Below, piece by piece: positions 54,007 to 63,763 of a stretch of DNA of 64,000 bases (position 1 is the first letter of the stretch; every line of letters begins with the position of its first letter). The notes under the pieces were generated by a model. The model did not search any database. It was not told the origin of the DNA and saw nothing but the letters and a program-made list of their open reading frames with translations. The DNA comes from Gammaproteobacteria bacterium (GTDB lineage: Bacteria > Pseudomonadota > Gammaproteobacteria > Steroidobacterales > GCA-2729495): NCBI GenBank assembly GCA_024229935.1, contig JAAERX010000027.1:1-64000 (forward strand), read 5' to 3'. The position numbers were made by a program, and so were the translations under genes.

Positions 54007-54609
54007 ATGACTATTCTTATTCTTGGCACTCTACTTTTCTTTACCTTCCACTTAATTCCATCCTTTAAGGTACTTCATGTACCCCTCATAACCCAGCTTG
54101 GTGAAGGTGGTTTTCGCGGACTGTATATAGCAGGCTCCGTCACCGGCATGATCTTGATCATCGTCGGTAAAGCCACTGCAGACTATGTACCCCTGTGGAC
54201 CCCACCACTGGAAGCCAACCATGCTGCTGCCATCATGATGCTACCTGCCTGCATCCTGTTTGCTGCCATGGCTATACCCACCAATCTCAAGCGCTACACA
54301 CGACACCCTATGCTATGGGGTGTCGTATTCTGGTCAGTGGCACACTGTCTGGCCAACGGGGATCTTGCTTCTATTATTTGTTTTGGTGCTTTTGGCGCTT
54401 TCGCATTACGCAGCATGTGGTCATTAAATCATCGTGGAGCCGCCTTCTCCACGGCAAAAGTCAACGTAGCCTATGACGCTCTTGTAATTATTACTGGGGT
54501 AATTGGCTATGGGTTACTGGTGTGGTTGCACCCTTATTTATTTGGTGTTGCACCCATATCCAAAGTCGCTTTTTTCTTTACGGCCTGGGTAACTAAGGCA
54601 GTTAACTAA
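54007..54609 (+). CDS. NnrU family membrane protein
   Basis: A 200-residue protein with six or so helices and the NnrU block YTRHPMLWGVVFWSVAHCLANGD. NnrU was first seen in nitrogen-oxide reduction clusters, but family members are widely distributed; no such cluster is present. It is 14 bases after the PhyH gene on the same strand. The substrate or role is unknown. Confidence 0.9.
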   Translation: MTILILGTLLFFTFHLIPSFKVLHVPLITQLGEGGFRGLYIAGSVTGMILIIVGKATADYVPLWTPPLEANHAAAIMMLPACILFAAMAIPTNLKRYTRHPMLWGVVFWSVAHCLANGDLASIICFGAFGAFALRSMWSLNHRGAAFSTAKVNVAYDALVIITGVIGYGLLVWLHPYLFGVAPISKVAFFFTAWVTKAVN

Positions 54610-54623
54610 ACTAGTACACTTAA

Positions 54624-55463
54624 TCAGGCTTTAAGTCGATGAGGTGTAGCTGCAAGGCCTAATAATATTGGTCGTAATGCAACACCTGCAATTAGTAAAA
54701 CACTATTTATAATTATAAATAGTGTCCAGCTGTGGGCTTGCCCCTCAATACCACTCTGCATACCCCAGGTACTCACCAAAAATCCCACACCAGCTGAAAG
54801 TGTTGTGAAGCCGTGCAAGAACTGAGCACCGGTAGTTAATACTGCCGTAATAAAATACATCAACACTGCTGATGGCCCAATTATCAGGAAAAATATCAGG
54901 GGGTCACCAAAGGTCATATACATAGCAAGGGTTGCCGGTATACCGCAGAGCACCAGTGCCGGGTATGGAATGCCCCAAACTAAATACACAAAGGGGTAGA
55001 CAACTATTGCACTACAGGAAATTACCACCAGCCAGATATTTTCTCCTGCAGCAGCAACGGTCAGCGCCATCATCCCCAGGATCATAAAGAACCAGAACAG
55101 AAAGTCACAGAATCCCACACCTAAAGCGCTTCCACATTCTTTGGTCAAATACCATTTATCAACCGTATTCTGGGCCACTTCAAATGGACTGGAACACAGA
55201 AACATGGCTACAGCCACATAAAACCAGTACGGCGAGTATGTGTTGAGTAATAAATAGTCCCAGTGCTGGTAAACCACCCACATCATATACAGCGGTATTA
55301 AGGTGGTCACAAAGTGAGCAAACAAAACCCAGACTGCCGTTAGTAGCGGCAGGTCCACTTCATTAGCAACAATTCTATATGGCGGTAAGGATGCTTCCTG
55401 AACGGAAGCGCCTGTATTGTAGCCAGAAGCAGATGACATATAAGGCCCCATAATCAAAGTCAT
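54624..55463 (-). CDS. Unrecognised multipass membrane protein
   Basis: A 279-residue protein with about eight hydrophobic helices and few charged residues. Trp and Tyr are frequent (YMMWVVYQHWDY, FWFFMILGMM). I recognise no family. It lies 50 bases downstream of the flavin-reductase-like gene on the same strand, so it may be co-transcribed. The start is uncertain because no strong ribosome site precedes the ATG at 55463. Confidence 0.65.
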   Translation of the reverse strand: MTLIMGPYMSSASGYNTGASVQEASLPPYRIVANEVDLPLLTAVWVLFAHFVTTLIPLYMMWVVYQHWDYLLLNTYSPYWFYVAVAMFLCSSPFEVAQNTVDKWYLTKECGSALGVGFCDFLFWFFMILGMMALTVAAAGENIWLVVISCSAIVVYPFVYLVWGIPYPALVLCGIPATLAMYMTFGDPLIFFLIIGPSAVLMYFITAVLTTGAQFLHGFTTLSAGVGFLVSTWGMQSGIEGQAHSWTLFIIINSVLLIAGVALRPILLGLAATPHRLKA

Positions 55464-55513
55464 ACCAAGGTAGAACTTACACCTTCCTGCACTAGAGGGC
55501 TTTATTCAGACCT

Positions 55514-56410
55514 CTAATCAACACCTTCACCCCAGCGATTATTGACTGAATTAATAAAATCAACATCCACCTTAACCACATTATCTTTTTTAGCCTTTTC
55601 AATAAACAAACCCAATGCGGCTTCAGCAAAAGGTACCGGAATACCCACCAGCAACTTACAGGCTTCCTCAGTAAAGTGAATTTCTGTATCCATACCATTG
55701 GCTACACGGTAGATACCCTGCTGATCCATACCTCTATTTTCTGGCATACCAATATAAAATGGCTTGCCATGACGGGCAAACCAGAACTCACTCCCACCAC
55801 GAAAGCCAAATGAAATTGGCATATCCGGAAATTCTTTTCGCTCTTCAAGTTTGATCTTAAAACTTTCCCGCATCAGTACACTCTTAATACTGAGCGCAAA
55901 ATAATCCTCAACTAATGAGTCAGCAAGTTGTCGGCTCGGATTGTAGTCAAAGGTTCCTCCCACCTCACACTCAAAAACCTGGAATGCGCCTTTAACAAGC
56001 AGCGGCGCTTCTGGATCATCACAAAATCCTGGTGTAGGGGATTGCATTAACTCAAAGGGAATATCACGCATCTTCTCTTCTGCCGGCACCCCCGGATAAC
56101 CCAACTCAACAACAGTCTTTAGCAGGCCTTTATCAAATTCAATGTAGTTAAGTGCACACTTGCTGCCGCGGCGTAAATTGGTGGCCGTATTAGAACTGGA
56201 ACGACTTACCAACATCATTGAATACTCTTCACAGATATCCAGTGGAAACAGGAGAGAATAAGGACCAATACTTGTAATACCCTGATCATTCTTCGTCGTA
56301 ATAAGGGCAAAGGGCATCGGGAAAAATGAACTGGATTGATAGAAGTTATCCCGCATATGGATCGGCATAAGCGGGTCTTCAACTGGATTAACGTCAAGCA
56401 CAGTAGACAT
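55514..56410 (-). CDS. Flavin reductase-like (FMN split-barrel) protein
   Basis: A 298-residue protein from the ATG at 56410, which has AGGAG six bases upstream. The N-terminal part resembles flavin reductase-like FMN-binding domains (FFPMPFALITTKNDQG, SIGPYSLLFPL, CALNYIEF). The C-terminal 150 residues are not recognised. It may supply reduced flavin or bind a flavin for an oxygenase. Palindromic sequences AGATATCT and CGTATACG and a repeated GATCAGAT lie in its upstream region. Confidence 0.75.
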   Translation of the reverse strand: MSTVLDVNPVEDPLMPIHMRDNFYQSSSFFPMPFALITTKNDQGITSIGPYSLLFPLDICEEYSMMLVSRSSSNTATNLRRGSKCALNYIEFDKGLLKTVVELGYPGVPAEEKMRDIPFELMQSPTPGFCDDPEAPLLVKGAFQVFECEVGGTFDYNPSRQLADSLVEDYFALSIKSVLMRESFKIKLEERKEFPDMPISFGFRGGSEFWFARHGKPFYIGMPENRGMDQQGIYRVANGMDTEIHFTEEACKLLVGIPVPFAEAALGLFIEKAKKDNVVKVDVDFINSVNNRWGEGVD

Positions 56411-56580
56411 GTGCAACTCCTATGACAGAATCAGCAAAGGCATGCAGCCACCCTTACACAGTTCTATGAGTGTCTACCGATCAGATATCTGAGCGTATAC
56501 GTATTAGCACTGATCAGATTTGATATAGGCCAGACATAACGCCCGATATAACATCTCAAAATCCAGAGACCCAAATGAAA

Positions 56581-56608
56581 CAGGCCCCACATATCCATGT
56601 GGGGCCTG
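56581..56608 (-). terminator. Hairpin terminator after the porin gene
   Basis: A perfect 12-bp stem (CAGGCCCCACAT, 56581-56592, with 56597-56608) and a 4-base loop lie 55 bases past the porin stop. A T-rich TTTCATTT stretch follows on the minus strand, so it likely ends porin transcription. Confidence 0.8.
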
Positions 56609-56662
56609 CTATTAGCTTATAAAGACATCAGGGAGAGACGTCAGATCATTAAGCTGAACTAC

Positions 56663-57907
56663 TTAAAAAGAAGCGCCTAGTTGTAACCAAATCTTATCAA
56701 CATCATTTTGCGGTCCCGTTGCGGGCGCATTATTGTCAACATCAAACAGACCAAAACCGGCCAGAACTGAATAATTTTCCAGGAATTTCCATTTGGCAAT
56801 GAAATCAATTTCACTACCATAATCTGCACTACCCGTTTCCTGACTGAAGTCATGATAGACAACCATGAAGCTTCCGCCCAGAGCCTTGGCAGTAGCCTTG
56901 AGATACATATCTTCAAGGCCGCCCACGGGTGTGGTCAGAAACTGGTCAGCAAGACCATTGAATTTATGCAACGTTGCCAGTGGTGTCTGGAAGGAGTCTG
57001 TACCATCACCTGAAAGCACTTCATAACCAGCTGTGGCACCAAAGATACCCATGCCCAAGCCTGCCTCTAACAAGTAGTAGCTTTCACTGTAGTCAGCAGG
57101 ATTATCTTTGTAGTCACCTTGATCCGCATATTCTAGAGCGTAGGTGAAGCTCAGGTCATCACTGAAGTCACCCTTACCATCCAAACGGATACCATAAGTC
57201 TCACTTGATGATGCAGGAGCCTCATCAAAATCGAGCAGGTAAGCATAAGCAGACAAATTAAATAGTGGAGAAAATACATAACTTGCATTAATCAGATGGG
57301 AGTCACTATTCCAGCTAGCTGCTGGAGTCCCTTCATCCGGACCGAAGATGCGCTTGACCTCACCTACATAACCGTAGAAAACTTGGAGCTTATCTGTAAC
57401 AGCATAGTCAATTGTCGCTGCATCATAAGTCTGTTCATTCTGACGCCAGCCTACATTACCTATAAACCGTGAATTTCCACGGATAATACGCTGTCGACCT
57501 GCGACGATTGTTCCACCATCCAGACCAGTATAGGTAACTGATGCCAGGTTAAGGTCAGTACCCTTTGGATCTGCAACTACTGGATAACCTGTTTTACCAT
57601 TACGCGTACTGTTGTAATTACCATTACCAATCGTACGTACATCATCCATATTAATGGTGACGAAAAAATCTTTATATTCAGCACTCTTGAAAACAAGGCG
57701 GGTTCGAAGTGTTGAAGCATTTGCATCATCAGCAAAAGAATCCTGATCAACAAATTCATAGCGATAACGGAAATCGACATTAAACTGGCCGTTCTTAAAT
57801 GCATCAGCAATATCCGTGCCTACATTGGCAGCACTTGCTGGCATTGCCAGTGTTGCTGCAATCAGACCAGCTGATGCCAAACTAACGGCATTACTTGGTA
57901 TGTTCAT
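56663..57907 (-). CDS. Outer-membrane beta-barrel porin (alginate-export-like)
   Basis: A 414-residue protein with a signal peptide (cleavage after ASA-AN) and alternating hydrophobic strands of a 16-18-stranded barrel, including FNVDFRYRYEFVDQDSF, the AGRQRIIRGNSRF motif and a terminal Phe (LQLGASF). It matches the alginate-export/OprD-like group that takes up organic compounds. The neighbours suggest import of an aromatic, terpenoid or lipid substrate. An AAGGA ribosome site precedes the ATG. Confidence 0.88.
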   Translation of the reverse strand: MNIPSNAVSLASAGLIAATLAMPASAANVGTDIADAFKNGQFNVDFRYRYEFVDQDSFADDANASTLRTRLVFKSAEYKDFFVTINMDDVRTIGNGNYNSTRNGKTGYPVVADPKGTDLNLASVTYTGLDGGTIVAGRQRIIRGNSRFIGNVGWRQNEQTYDAATIDYAVTDKLQVFYGYVGEVKRIFGPDEGTPAASWNSDSHLINASYVFSPLFNLSAYAYLLDFDEAPASSSETYGIRLDGKGDFSDDLSFTYALEYADQGDYKDNPADYSESYYLLEAGLGMGIFGATAGYEVLSGDGTDSFQTPLATLHKFNGLADQFLTTPVGGLEDMYLKATAKALGGSFMVVYHDFSQETGSADYGSEIDFIAKWKFLENYSVLAGFGLFDVDNNAPATGPQNDVDKIWLQLGASF

Positions 57908-58181
57908 TGGGTTACCATCCTTAAACTTTCTGAATACTTACAAGACCAGTGCCAGTGCACCAGCTGACTTTGTACGTGCTGATAGTAAGACCTTTTTGCA
58001 CCACACCCATCAGGACAACTACTGATGTACAGAAGTCTTTACATAAGGGGTAATACCTATAATTATTCTAGGCTCTGCACTTGATTTTTTAAGCCCTGAT
58101 TTAAAGAGCGCTTAGACCAACCTGTCTAAAAACTATTCATGCAAACACCGAGTGGCATGCATTGATATCTAACTCAAAAAC

Positions 58182-58922
58182 CTAATTAAGCACCACAAAT
58201 TTTGCCTGCCAATCTACATCTGGCGGCTGCTTAATAGTAAAAACCTCAAAAGTTTTATTCTGCGCTTCCGGGTACGCCAGGACTGCAACACAAACGGCTG
58301 CAACATCAGTACGTGAGATAGCAACAACCTTTACTTCATCAAGCTGCTCAAAAATAATATTATGCTCCCCACCAGACTTATCATGAAGACCACCGGGACG
58401 TATTACCGTGTAAGTAATGCCACTGGCACGCAGGTAATCCTCAGCCTTCATTTTCCAGATCAGCACATCACCAAAGATACGGTTCAGTACATGATCCTCA
58501 TGTGTCACACCCATAGATGATACAAATACAAATTGCTCAGCCCCAGTATTTATAGCAGTATCAATAAGATTCTTGTTACCTTCATAATCAACAAACTCAG
58601 GTGAATTTGGACCTTCCTTCTCACTGGCACCAATAGAACTGATCACTCTTGTTACACCAGTAAAAGCCGGCACGAGAGATTTCGGATCACGTACATCACC
58701 TACAACCAACTCAACATCAGGGCCTAGCTTTTCAGCGGCACTGGTAGCATCGCGAACAAGCGCACGAACCCCATAACCTTGCTCCTGCAGTTGTATAACT
58801 ATCTGTTGTCCGGTACGGCCAGTAGCGCCAGCAACAAGTACAAGCTCATCTGCTGGTGCTGCCGATGCGATAGCCATGACCGCAGACAACAAAAATGTTA
58901 AGCCTATTTTTCTTAAACTCAT
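58182..58922 (-). CDS. NAD(P)-binding protein with a signal peptide
   Basis: About 246 residues from the ATG at 58922, with GAGGGA eight bases upstream. The first 25 residues are a Sec-type signal (LRKIGLTFLLSAVMAIASAAPA), then VAGATGRTGQQIVIQLQEQG binds NAD(P). The SDR5/NmrA-like core resembles the proteins at 31759 and 59217. Export of a dinucleotide-dependent enzyme is unusual; either it folds before export or the signal is an anchor. A perfect palindrome CTTAGGTATACCTAAG lies upstream. Confidence 0.8.
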   Translation of the reverse strand: MSLRKIGLTFLLSAVMAIASAAPADELVLVAGATGRTGQQIVIQLQEQGYGVRALVRDATSAAEKLGPDVELVVGDVRDPKSLVPAFTGVTRVISSIGASEKEGPNSPEFVDYEGNKNLIDTAINTGAEQFVFVSSMGVTHEDHVLNRIFGDVLIWKMKAEDYLRASGITYTVIRPGGLHDKSGGEHNIIFEQLDEVKVVAISRTDVAAVCVAVLAYPEAQNKTFEVFTIKQPPDVDWQAKFVVLN

Positions 58923-59026
58923 TAGATATTCCCTCAACTTCCCGCCGCCGCAATTAAAGGCATTGAGCCCAGCCTATAGCCAAGTGATTTGTATAAAGAC
59001 CTAACACTACGGCATGTATATTTTTC

Positions 59027-59042
59027 TATCAGACACCAAAAA
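59027..59042. repeat. Half-copy of the dispersed palindrome, copy 9
   Basis: TATCAGACACCAAAAA, one arm of the GGTGTC-type palindrome, in the region between the two SDR genes. Confidence 0.4.
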
Positions 59043-59076
59043 TTAAACACGTTTCAAAAAACAGAAACTTTCCACC

Positions 59077-59092
59077 CTTAGGTATACCTAAG
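59077..59092. promoter_or_regulatory. Palindrome CTTAGGTATACCTAAG
   Basis: A perfect 16-bp palindrome about 155 bases upstream of the exported SDR gene and downstream of the NmrA-like gene. Related ACCTA-containing sites occur before other genes of the catabolic group (near 39064, 53155, 53179), so it could be an operator shared by one regulator. Confidence 0.5.
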
Positions 59093-59216
59093 TATCAAAC
59101 ATCGAAGCCCAGAAATAAGCTGTAATCCTTGATGCCTGATTCAATGAAAGTCAGCCTAAAATATTTTCCCGGATAGATGCTAAAAATTTGAAGCACTATT
59201 TTTCCTGCCACTAAGG

Positions 59217-60395
59217 TTATTTCTGGCCCGGCTTGATCTCCGTAATACCCCAGGACTCAAGTTTTTCCTCAAAGCTCCAGCGTGGGTGTATTTTTTCCAA
59301 ATCCGCAAGATCATCATTGCTTTCAAAATCATAGGCATTCCCATCAAACCCGTACCACTGAGAATAACGCAATGGATATACTACTTCAGCTGTAATTTTG
59401 CTGAGAAATTTCATAAGCCACAGTGGAAATTGTTTGTACTTGAAAGTTGTACCGTGTTTATTAGTGCGCTCAGCAATTGCTACTGCTTCATTACCGGTCA
59501 TTGCGCACGATGCAATAGAGAAGTTTTCATTTAAAAATACATCTGGGTATTCAAAACAGGTACCGCACCATTTACCCACATCACGAACATCCACCCAATT
59601 AATAACAACATCCGGGTCATTAATACCCGACAGGTTATTTTCTGTGATTCTTGTCTTAGACATAGACGATTCACCACGTTCCTGGGCTGTATTGGTGTAA
59701 TCCACCCGATGCATAGCATAGTAATACGCTGGGCGATGGATACAGGTGACGTTTATACCGTTATCACGTAAAAAATCCGAAAAGACCAAACGCTGCTCCA
59801 TCCACCAGGGTATTTGCTGGTAGGTATCAGCCAGGCCCGTCACTTTGTCAGGCGGAAACACCAGAGTAATAACCTGCTTTACTGATGGACTGGCCTGAAG
59901 CGCTGCCAATGATGCAGTAACCTGACGCATAAATGCTATACGCCCATTCACAGGATCATTACCGTGATTGGTAATTTTGCCAGCCTTAGCTTCATTAGCC
60001 GTGCAATACAACACAACACCGTCACAATCCTTGAATGCCGCTGTCAGTTTTTCTTCCGAATTCATATCAACACCAGAGTGCAGTGTTAGTAAACCAGGAT
60101 GTTCAGCCTCGGTTGTTTGCAATAGTGTTTCGAGTCGTTCTGCAGCCTGCGTGCCCGGCGTCCGGTAAAGAGCACGCACCCGGTATTTAAGTGTTTTGGT
60201 TAACTCCTCAACTATGGCATAGCACTCCCAGCCCGTAGAGCAGGTCACTGCAATCAGGGGTAATTCAGTAATCGCTTTTTGTGGCTGCAGGTCTTGCTCG
60301 CGTTCCGCCTTGATTTGCAGAACTGCATTAACCAGCCCTTTATTTTTTTCCTTAATGGCTTGTTGTGCCATCATTATCGCTGTATCTCTATCCAT
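59217..60395 (-). CDS. NmrA-like NAD(P)-binding protein
   Basis: A 392-residue protein. An N-terminal 45-residue helical lead precedes the Rossmann block LPLIAVTCSTGWECYAIVEEL, where the glycine motif is unusual (CSTGWE). The C-terminal substrate region contains INWVDVRDVGKWC and a DWYGF-like end. NmrA-like proteins can act as redox sensors or reductases; the altered glycine motif makes catalysis uncertain. It stands alone on the minus strand. Confidence 0.65.
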   Translation of the reverse strand: MDRDTAIMMAQQAIKEKNKGLVNAVLQIKAEREQDLQPQKAITELPLIAVTCSTGWECYAIVEELTKTLKYRVRALYRTPGTQAAERLETLLQTTEAEHPGLLTLHSGVDMNSEEKLTAAFKDCDGVVLYCTANEAKAGKITNHGNDPVNGRIAFMRQVTASLAALQASPSVKQVITLVFPPDKVTGLADTYQQIPWWMEQRLVFSDFLRDNGINVTCIHRPAYYYAMHRVDYTNTAQERGESSMSKTRITENNLSGINDPDVVINWVDVRDVGKWCGTCFEYPDVFLNENFSIASCAMTGNEAVAIAERTNKHGTTFKYKQFPLWLMKFLSKITAEVVYPLRYSQWYGFDGNAYDFESNDDLADLEKIHPRWSFEEKLESWGITEIKPGQK

Positions 60396-60612
60396 TCTCT
60401 GAGCCTCTTAGCTACACTTACCCTTGAACCTGATTATGAAGGAGATGATTATAGTGACTTAATTAAGGCATATGAATATGGGTCATACCGATAGTATTGG
60501 CATCAAATCCAATGACAACCACTGAAATCCATACTCCTGCTAAGGCTGCCAAAATAATACAATCAGAGCAGAGCTCAGTTGCAGGCTATCTGAGGCCTGA
60601 ATGGACAATAAG

Positions 60613-60633
60613 AATTGGGGTCTGACCCCAATT
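60613..60633. repeat. AATTGGGGTC-T-GACCCCAATT palindrome, copy 10
   Basis: A perfect 10-bp inverted repeat around T, in the 282-base region between the NmrA-like gene and the ABC exporter. It is in the same family as the copies after recQ and the AsmA-like gene. Confidence 0.75.
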
Positions 60634-60677
60634 GCTCTATGCTGAAGACAGACTTATAAATATACCAGAGCACCCCT

Positions 60678-62540
60678 TTGAACAGCCCACATAGCCGACT
60701 TCCTTCAGCCCCGCCAGCTGACAACTGGAGGGAAGCGCTTGCCCGCAACTTTGCCGTCTTCGCATATACAAAACGAGCCGTGGCACTGGTCTGGGAAACA
60801 AATCGGCGGCTGACAATAATACTGGTGCTGTTGACTCTGGCGGCAGGATTATTACCTGCAGCAATGGCCTGGATAGGAAAATTAATAGTTGATGGTGTAG
60901 TGCTGCAAATAGCAGTGGTACGCAGCGGCAGTGCTGCAGATTACTGGGCAGTGCTACAACTTGTAGCACTGGAAGGCTGCATTATTGGCCTACTAAATAT
61001 TTCCCAACGTGGCATTAATACCTGCCAGAGTTTGCTACGTGCGCAACTGGGTTTTCGCGTTAATGAAATGATTCTAAAAAAAGCACTAACCCTGGATCTC
61101 AGCCAGTTTGAAGACTCCGAATTCTATGACAAACTGCAACTGGCACGCCGGCAAGCTTCCACTCGACCATTAAGCCTGGTGATACGCAGTTTCACATTGA
61201 TGCAGCAACTGATCTCACTAGTCAGTTTCAGCATCCTCATTGCACAATTTTCTATTTGGGCAATGGTGCTGTTAATAGTAGCCGGCCTGCCAGCCTTCGT
61301 TGCCGAAACCAAGTTCTCAGGTGATGCGTTTCGCTTGTTTCGCTTTCGCGCCCCAGAAGCTCGCGAACAAAACTATCTTGAAACCGTAATGGCACGTGAA
61401 GACCATGTGCAGGAAGTTAAATTATTTGGTCTTGGCTCAATGCTACTCAGACGTTACCACGACATCTTTACCAAAATTTATGGTGAAGACCGGGCGCTGA
61501 CTCTGCGACGTGAAAGCTGGGGGCTGGCTCTTACACTGATCGGTACTATTGCACTGTATGGTGCCTATACTTGGATAGTTATTGCAGCAATAAATATTGC
61601 CATCACACTGGGTGAGATGACAATGTACCTCCTGCTATTTCGACAGGGACAGGCAGCTGTCTCGGCAGGCCTGAGCTCGATAGGCGGGATGTACGATGAC
61701 AATCTCTATCTGACAAACCTCTATGAGTACCTGGAACAGGCACCAACCGGCACCCAGGGCAAGGCACTGGATGGGCCAGCCCCGGATGACGGGATTCGTT
61801 TTGAACATGTAAGCTTTCAGTACCCAGACTCACCTGCAGCAACACTTATTGATATCAACTTGCATATCCAAGCAGGCGAGAGCCTGGCTCTGGTAGGCGA
61901 AAATGGCGCAGGAAAATCTACACTGATTAAGCTGCTCTGCGGTTTTTATAAACCCAACTCAGGTAAGGTTTTACTGCACGGACGTGATGTCAGAGACTGG
62001 GATCAGACAGCATTACACCGCTGCATTGGAGTAATCTTTCAAGACTTTAATCGCTATCAGTTCACCGTAGGTGAAAATATCGGCGTAGGAGATGTAGAAG
62101 GGTATCACGATGAGGGTCGTTGGTTGGATGCCGCCCGTAAAGGTATGGCGATGCCATTTGTTAAAAAAATGCCCTGGGGCTTTAAAACACAACTTGGCAC
62201 CTGGTTTAAAGGCGGCAAAGAATTATCTACAGGCCAGTGGCAGAAGATCGCATTATCACGGGCATTCATGCGCAGTAATGCCGAAGTACTGGTTTTGGAC
62301 GAACCTACCGCCGCCATGGATGCAGCAGCTGAAGCTGAACTGTTTGAGTACTTTCGTGAACACACTAAAGGCCGGATTGCAGTGCTTATATCACACCGGT
62401 TTTCTACCGTACGCCAAGCAGATCGAATTGCAGTTTTAGAAGAAGGTAAAATTATCGAGTGTGGCTGTCATGATGAACTACTAGCCAAAGACGGATTGTA
62501 TGCAAAGTTGTTTCTACTACAAGCAGAAGGTTACAGATAA
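60678..62540 (+). CDS. ABC exporter (fused membrane and ATPase domains)
   Basis: A 620-residue half-transporter. Six membrane helices fill about residues 50-330, then the ATPase: Walker A GENGAGKSTLIKLL, signature LSTGQWQKIALSRAF (a LSGGQ variant), Walker B VLVLDEPTAAMD and the switch His in ISHRFSTV. It begins with TTG at 60678; no in-frame ATG lies upstream before a stop. The substrate is unknown; the type is common for lipid, peptide or drug export. It appears to be monocistronic. Confidence 0.9.
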   Translation: MNSPHSRLPSAPPADNWREALARNFAVFAYTKRAVALVWETNRRLTIILVLLTLAAGLLPAAMAWIGKLIVDGVVLQIAVVRSGSAADYWAVLQLVALEGCIIGLLNISQRGINTCQSLLRAQLGFRVNEMILKKALTLDLSQFEDSEFYDKLQLARRQASTRPLSLVIRSFTLMQQLISLVSFSILIAQFSIWAMVLLIVAGLPAFVAETKFSGDAFRLFRFRAPEAREQNYLETVMAREDHVQEVKLFGLGSMLLRRYHDIFTKIYGEDRALTLRRESWGLALTLIGTIALYGAYTWIVIAAINIAITLGEMTMYLLLFRQGQAAVSAGLSSIGGMYDDNLYLTNLYEYLEQAPTGTQGKALDGPAPDDGIRFEHVSFQYPDSPAATLIDINLHIQAGESLALVGENGAGKSTLIKLLCGFYKPNSGKVLLHGRDVRDWDQTALHRCIGVIFQDFNRYQFTVGENIGVGDVEGYHDEGRWLDAARKGMAMPFVKKMPWGFKTQLGTWFKGGKELSTGQWQKIALSRAFMRSNAEVLVLDEPTAAMDAAAEAELFEYFREHTKGRIAVLISHRFSTVRQADRIAVLEEGKIIECGCHDELLAKDGLYAKLFLLQAEGYR

Positions 62541-62690
62541 GCAATACAAAAATTATCAAACCACATCAGAAATAGCGGAATACTCTTAGGATACAGAGCT
62601 TTACCAGCATTTCAGCGCCCAGAGCAGCAAAGTCTATAAACACAACAATCAGATAAATAAAAGAAAATATAACCCTACCTTTTCAAGCCA

Positions 62691-63380
62691 TTAACGCCGC
62701 AGAACTGCAATCCAGCGCCCTAAATTAAGCAAACTAGCAAGAGAACCTGCTACATAGGTTAATGCAGCAGCTTTAAGTATACGACGTGCATGAGGCAAAT
62801 CACCCGCTTGCAGGTAATCACCCTCCTCCAGTATGGGTAGAGCCTTACCATAACTAGCATCAAGTTCCACTGGTAATGTAACAAGATGAACCAGCGTACC
62901 CATTGCCATTGATGCTACTGCAAGTAATAACATGAGAATACTTAGCTGCGGTAACCGCGCCACAAGTAGCACCAGTGGCGCCATCATTAATATGACCCGA
63001 CCTGCACGTTCACCCATTATGGCAACATTTACCAGCCGTTGCCGGGCATTAAACAGAGCCTCATCACGTGAGTCCTGAAGGGCGTGGCCAACCTCATGTG
63101 CCGCCACCGTTATAGCAGTTAATGAGTAGCCATTAAAATTATTGGCAGACAAACGAACAGCTTTGCTTACAGGGTCATAATGGTCACCTTTGTCTGTTTC
63201 TTCAACCTTCACATCAAGCAATTCAAAATTATCCAGTAAATGGCGAGCCAGCTCCGCACCACTGCCCTCTTTACGATATCGATCGGCTGGTTCACTGTAT
63301 TTTTTAAGCACCTGTTTGACCCAGACACCAGGCAAGATGATGCATGCAAGTAACCCAAGGATGAAAATGACCCATATCAT
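62691..63380 (-). CDS. YugP-type zinc metallopeptidase, membrane bound
   Basis: About 229 residues from the ATG at 63380. Helices at the N terminus and about 130-165 frame the HEVGHALQDS zinc motif (HExxH), with VRLSANNFNGYSLTAITVAAHEVGHA characteristic of the neutral zinc metallopeptidase family. Its role is unknown. An upstream TTG (63398) gives a slightly longer form. It is divergent from the DUF2970 gene. Confidence 0.88.
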   Translation of the reverse strand: MIWVIFILGLLACIILPGVWVKQVLKKYSEPADRYRKEGSGAELARHLLDNFELLDVKVEETDKGDHYDPVSKAVRLSANNFNGYSLTAITVAAHEVGHALQDSRDEALFNARQRLVNVAIMGERAGRVILMMAPLVLLVARLPQLSILMLLLAVASMAMGTLVHLVTLPVELDASYGKALPILEEGDYLQAGDLPHARRILKAAALTYVAGSLASLLNLGRWIAVLRR

Positions 63381-63508
63381 CCTGACACTATAGAACAATA
63401 CTATCAGGATGCTGGATATTATTAATGCAGTCCGGCATGCTCATACTTTTTTGAACATCAGACGCTTGGTGCGTCCTAACCTCTAGCACCCTTCTAAGAC
63501 TTTGCATA

Positions 63509-63727
63509 ATGGCAAGTAAAAAAACCAAGCAAGACAAACCAAACCTGATGCAGATGATATTCAGCATGATTGCGGCATTCTGTGGCATACAAAGCAATCA
63601 AAACCATGACCGTGATAATGACCATATAGACAAAGTCGGCTTCATGCCCTATATCATTATAGGAATAGTAATGACCTTTGTACTAATACTTGCTTTATAT
63701 TTAACTGTTCAACTCATACTGACTTAA
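63509..63727 (+). CDS. DUF2970 family small membrane protein
   Basis: A 72-residue protein with a short soluble N terminus, the conserved FSMIAAFCGIQSNQN block and one C-terminal helix (VGFMPYIIIGIVMTFVLILALYL). Members are small inner-membrane proteins of gammaproteobacteria with unknown function. It is followed after 36 bases by the cut gene on the same strand. Confidence 0.82.
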   Translation: MASKKTKQDKPNLMQMIFSMIAAFCGIQSNQNHDRDNDHIDKVGFMPYIIIGIVMTFVLILALYLTVQLILT

Positions 63728-63763
63728 GAAGCCAGTAAAATTAAGTAAACGGAATCCTTTTTT

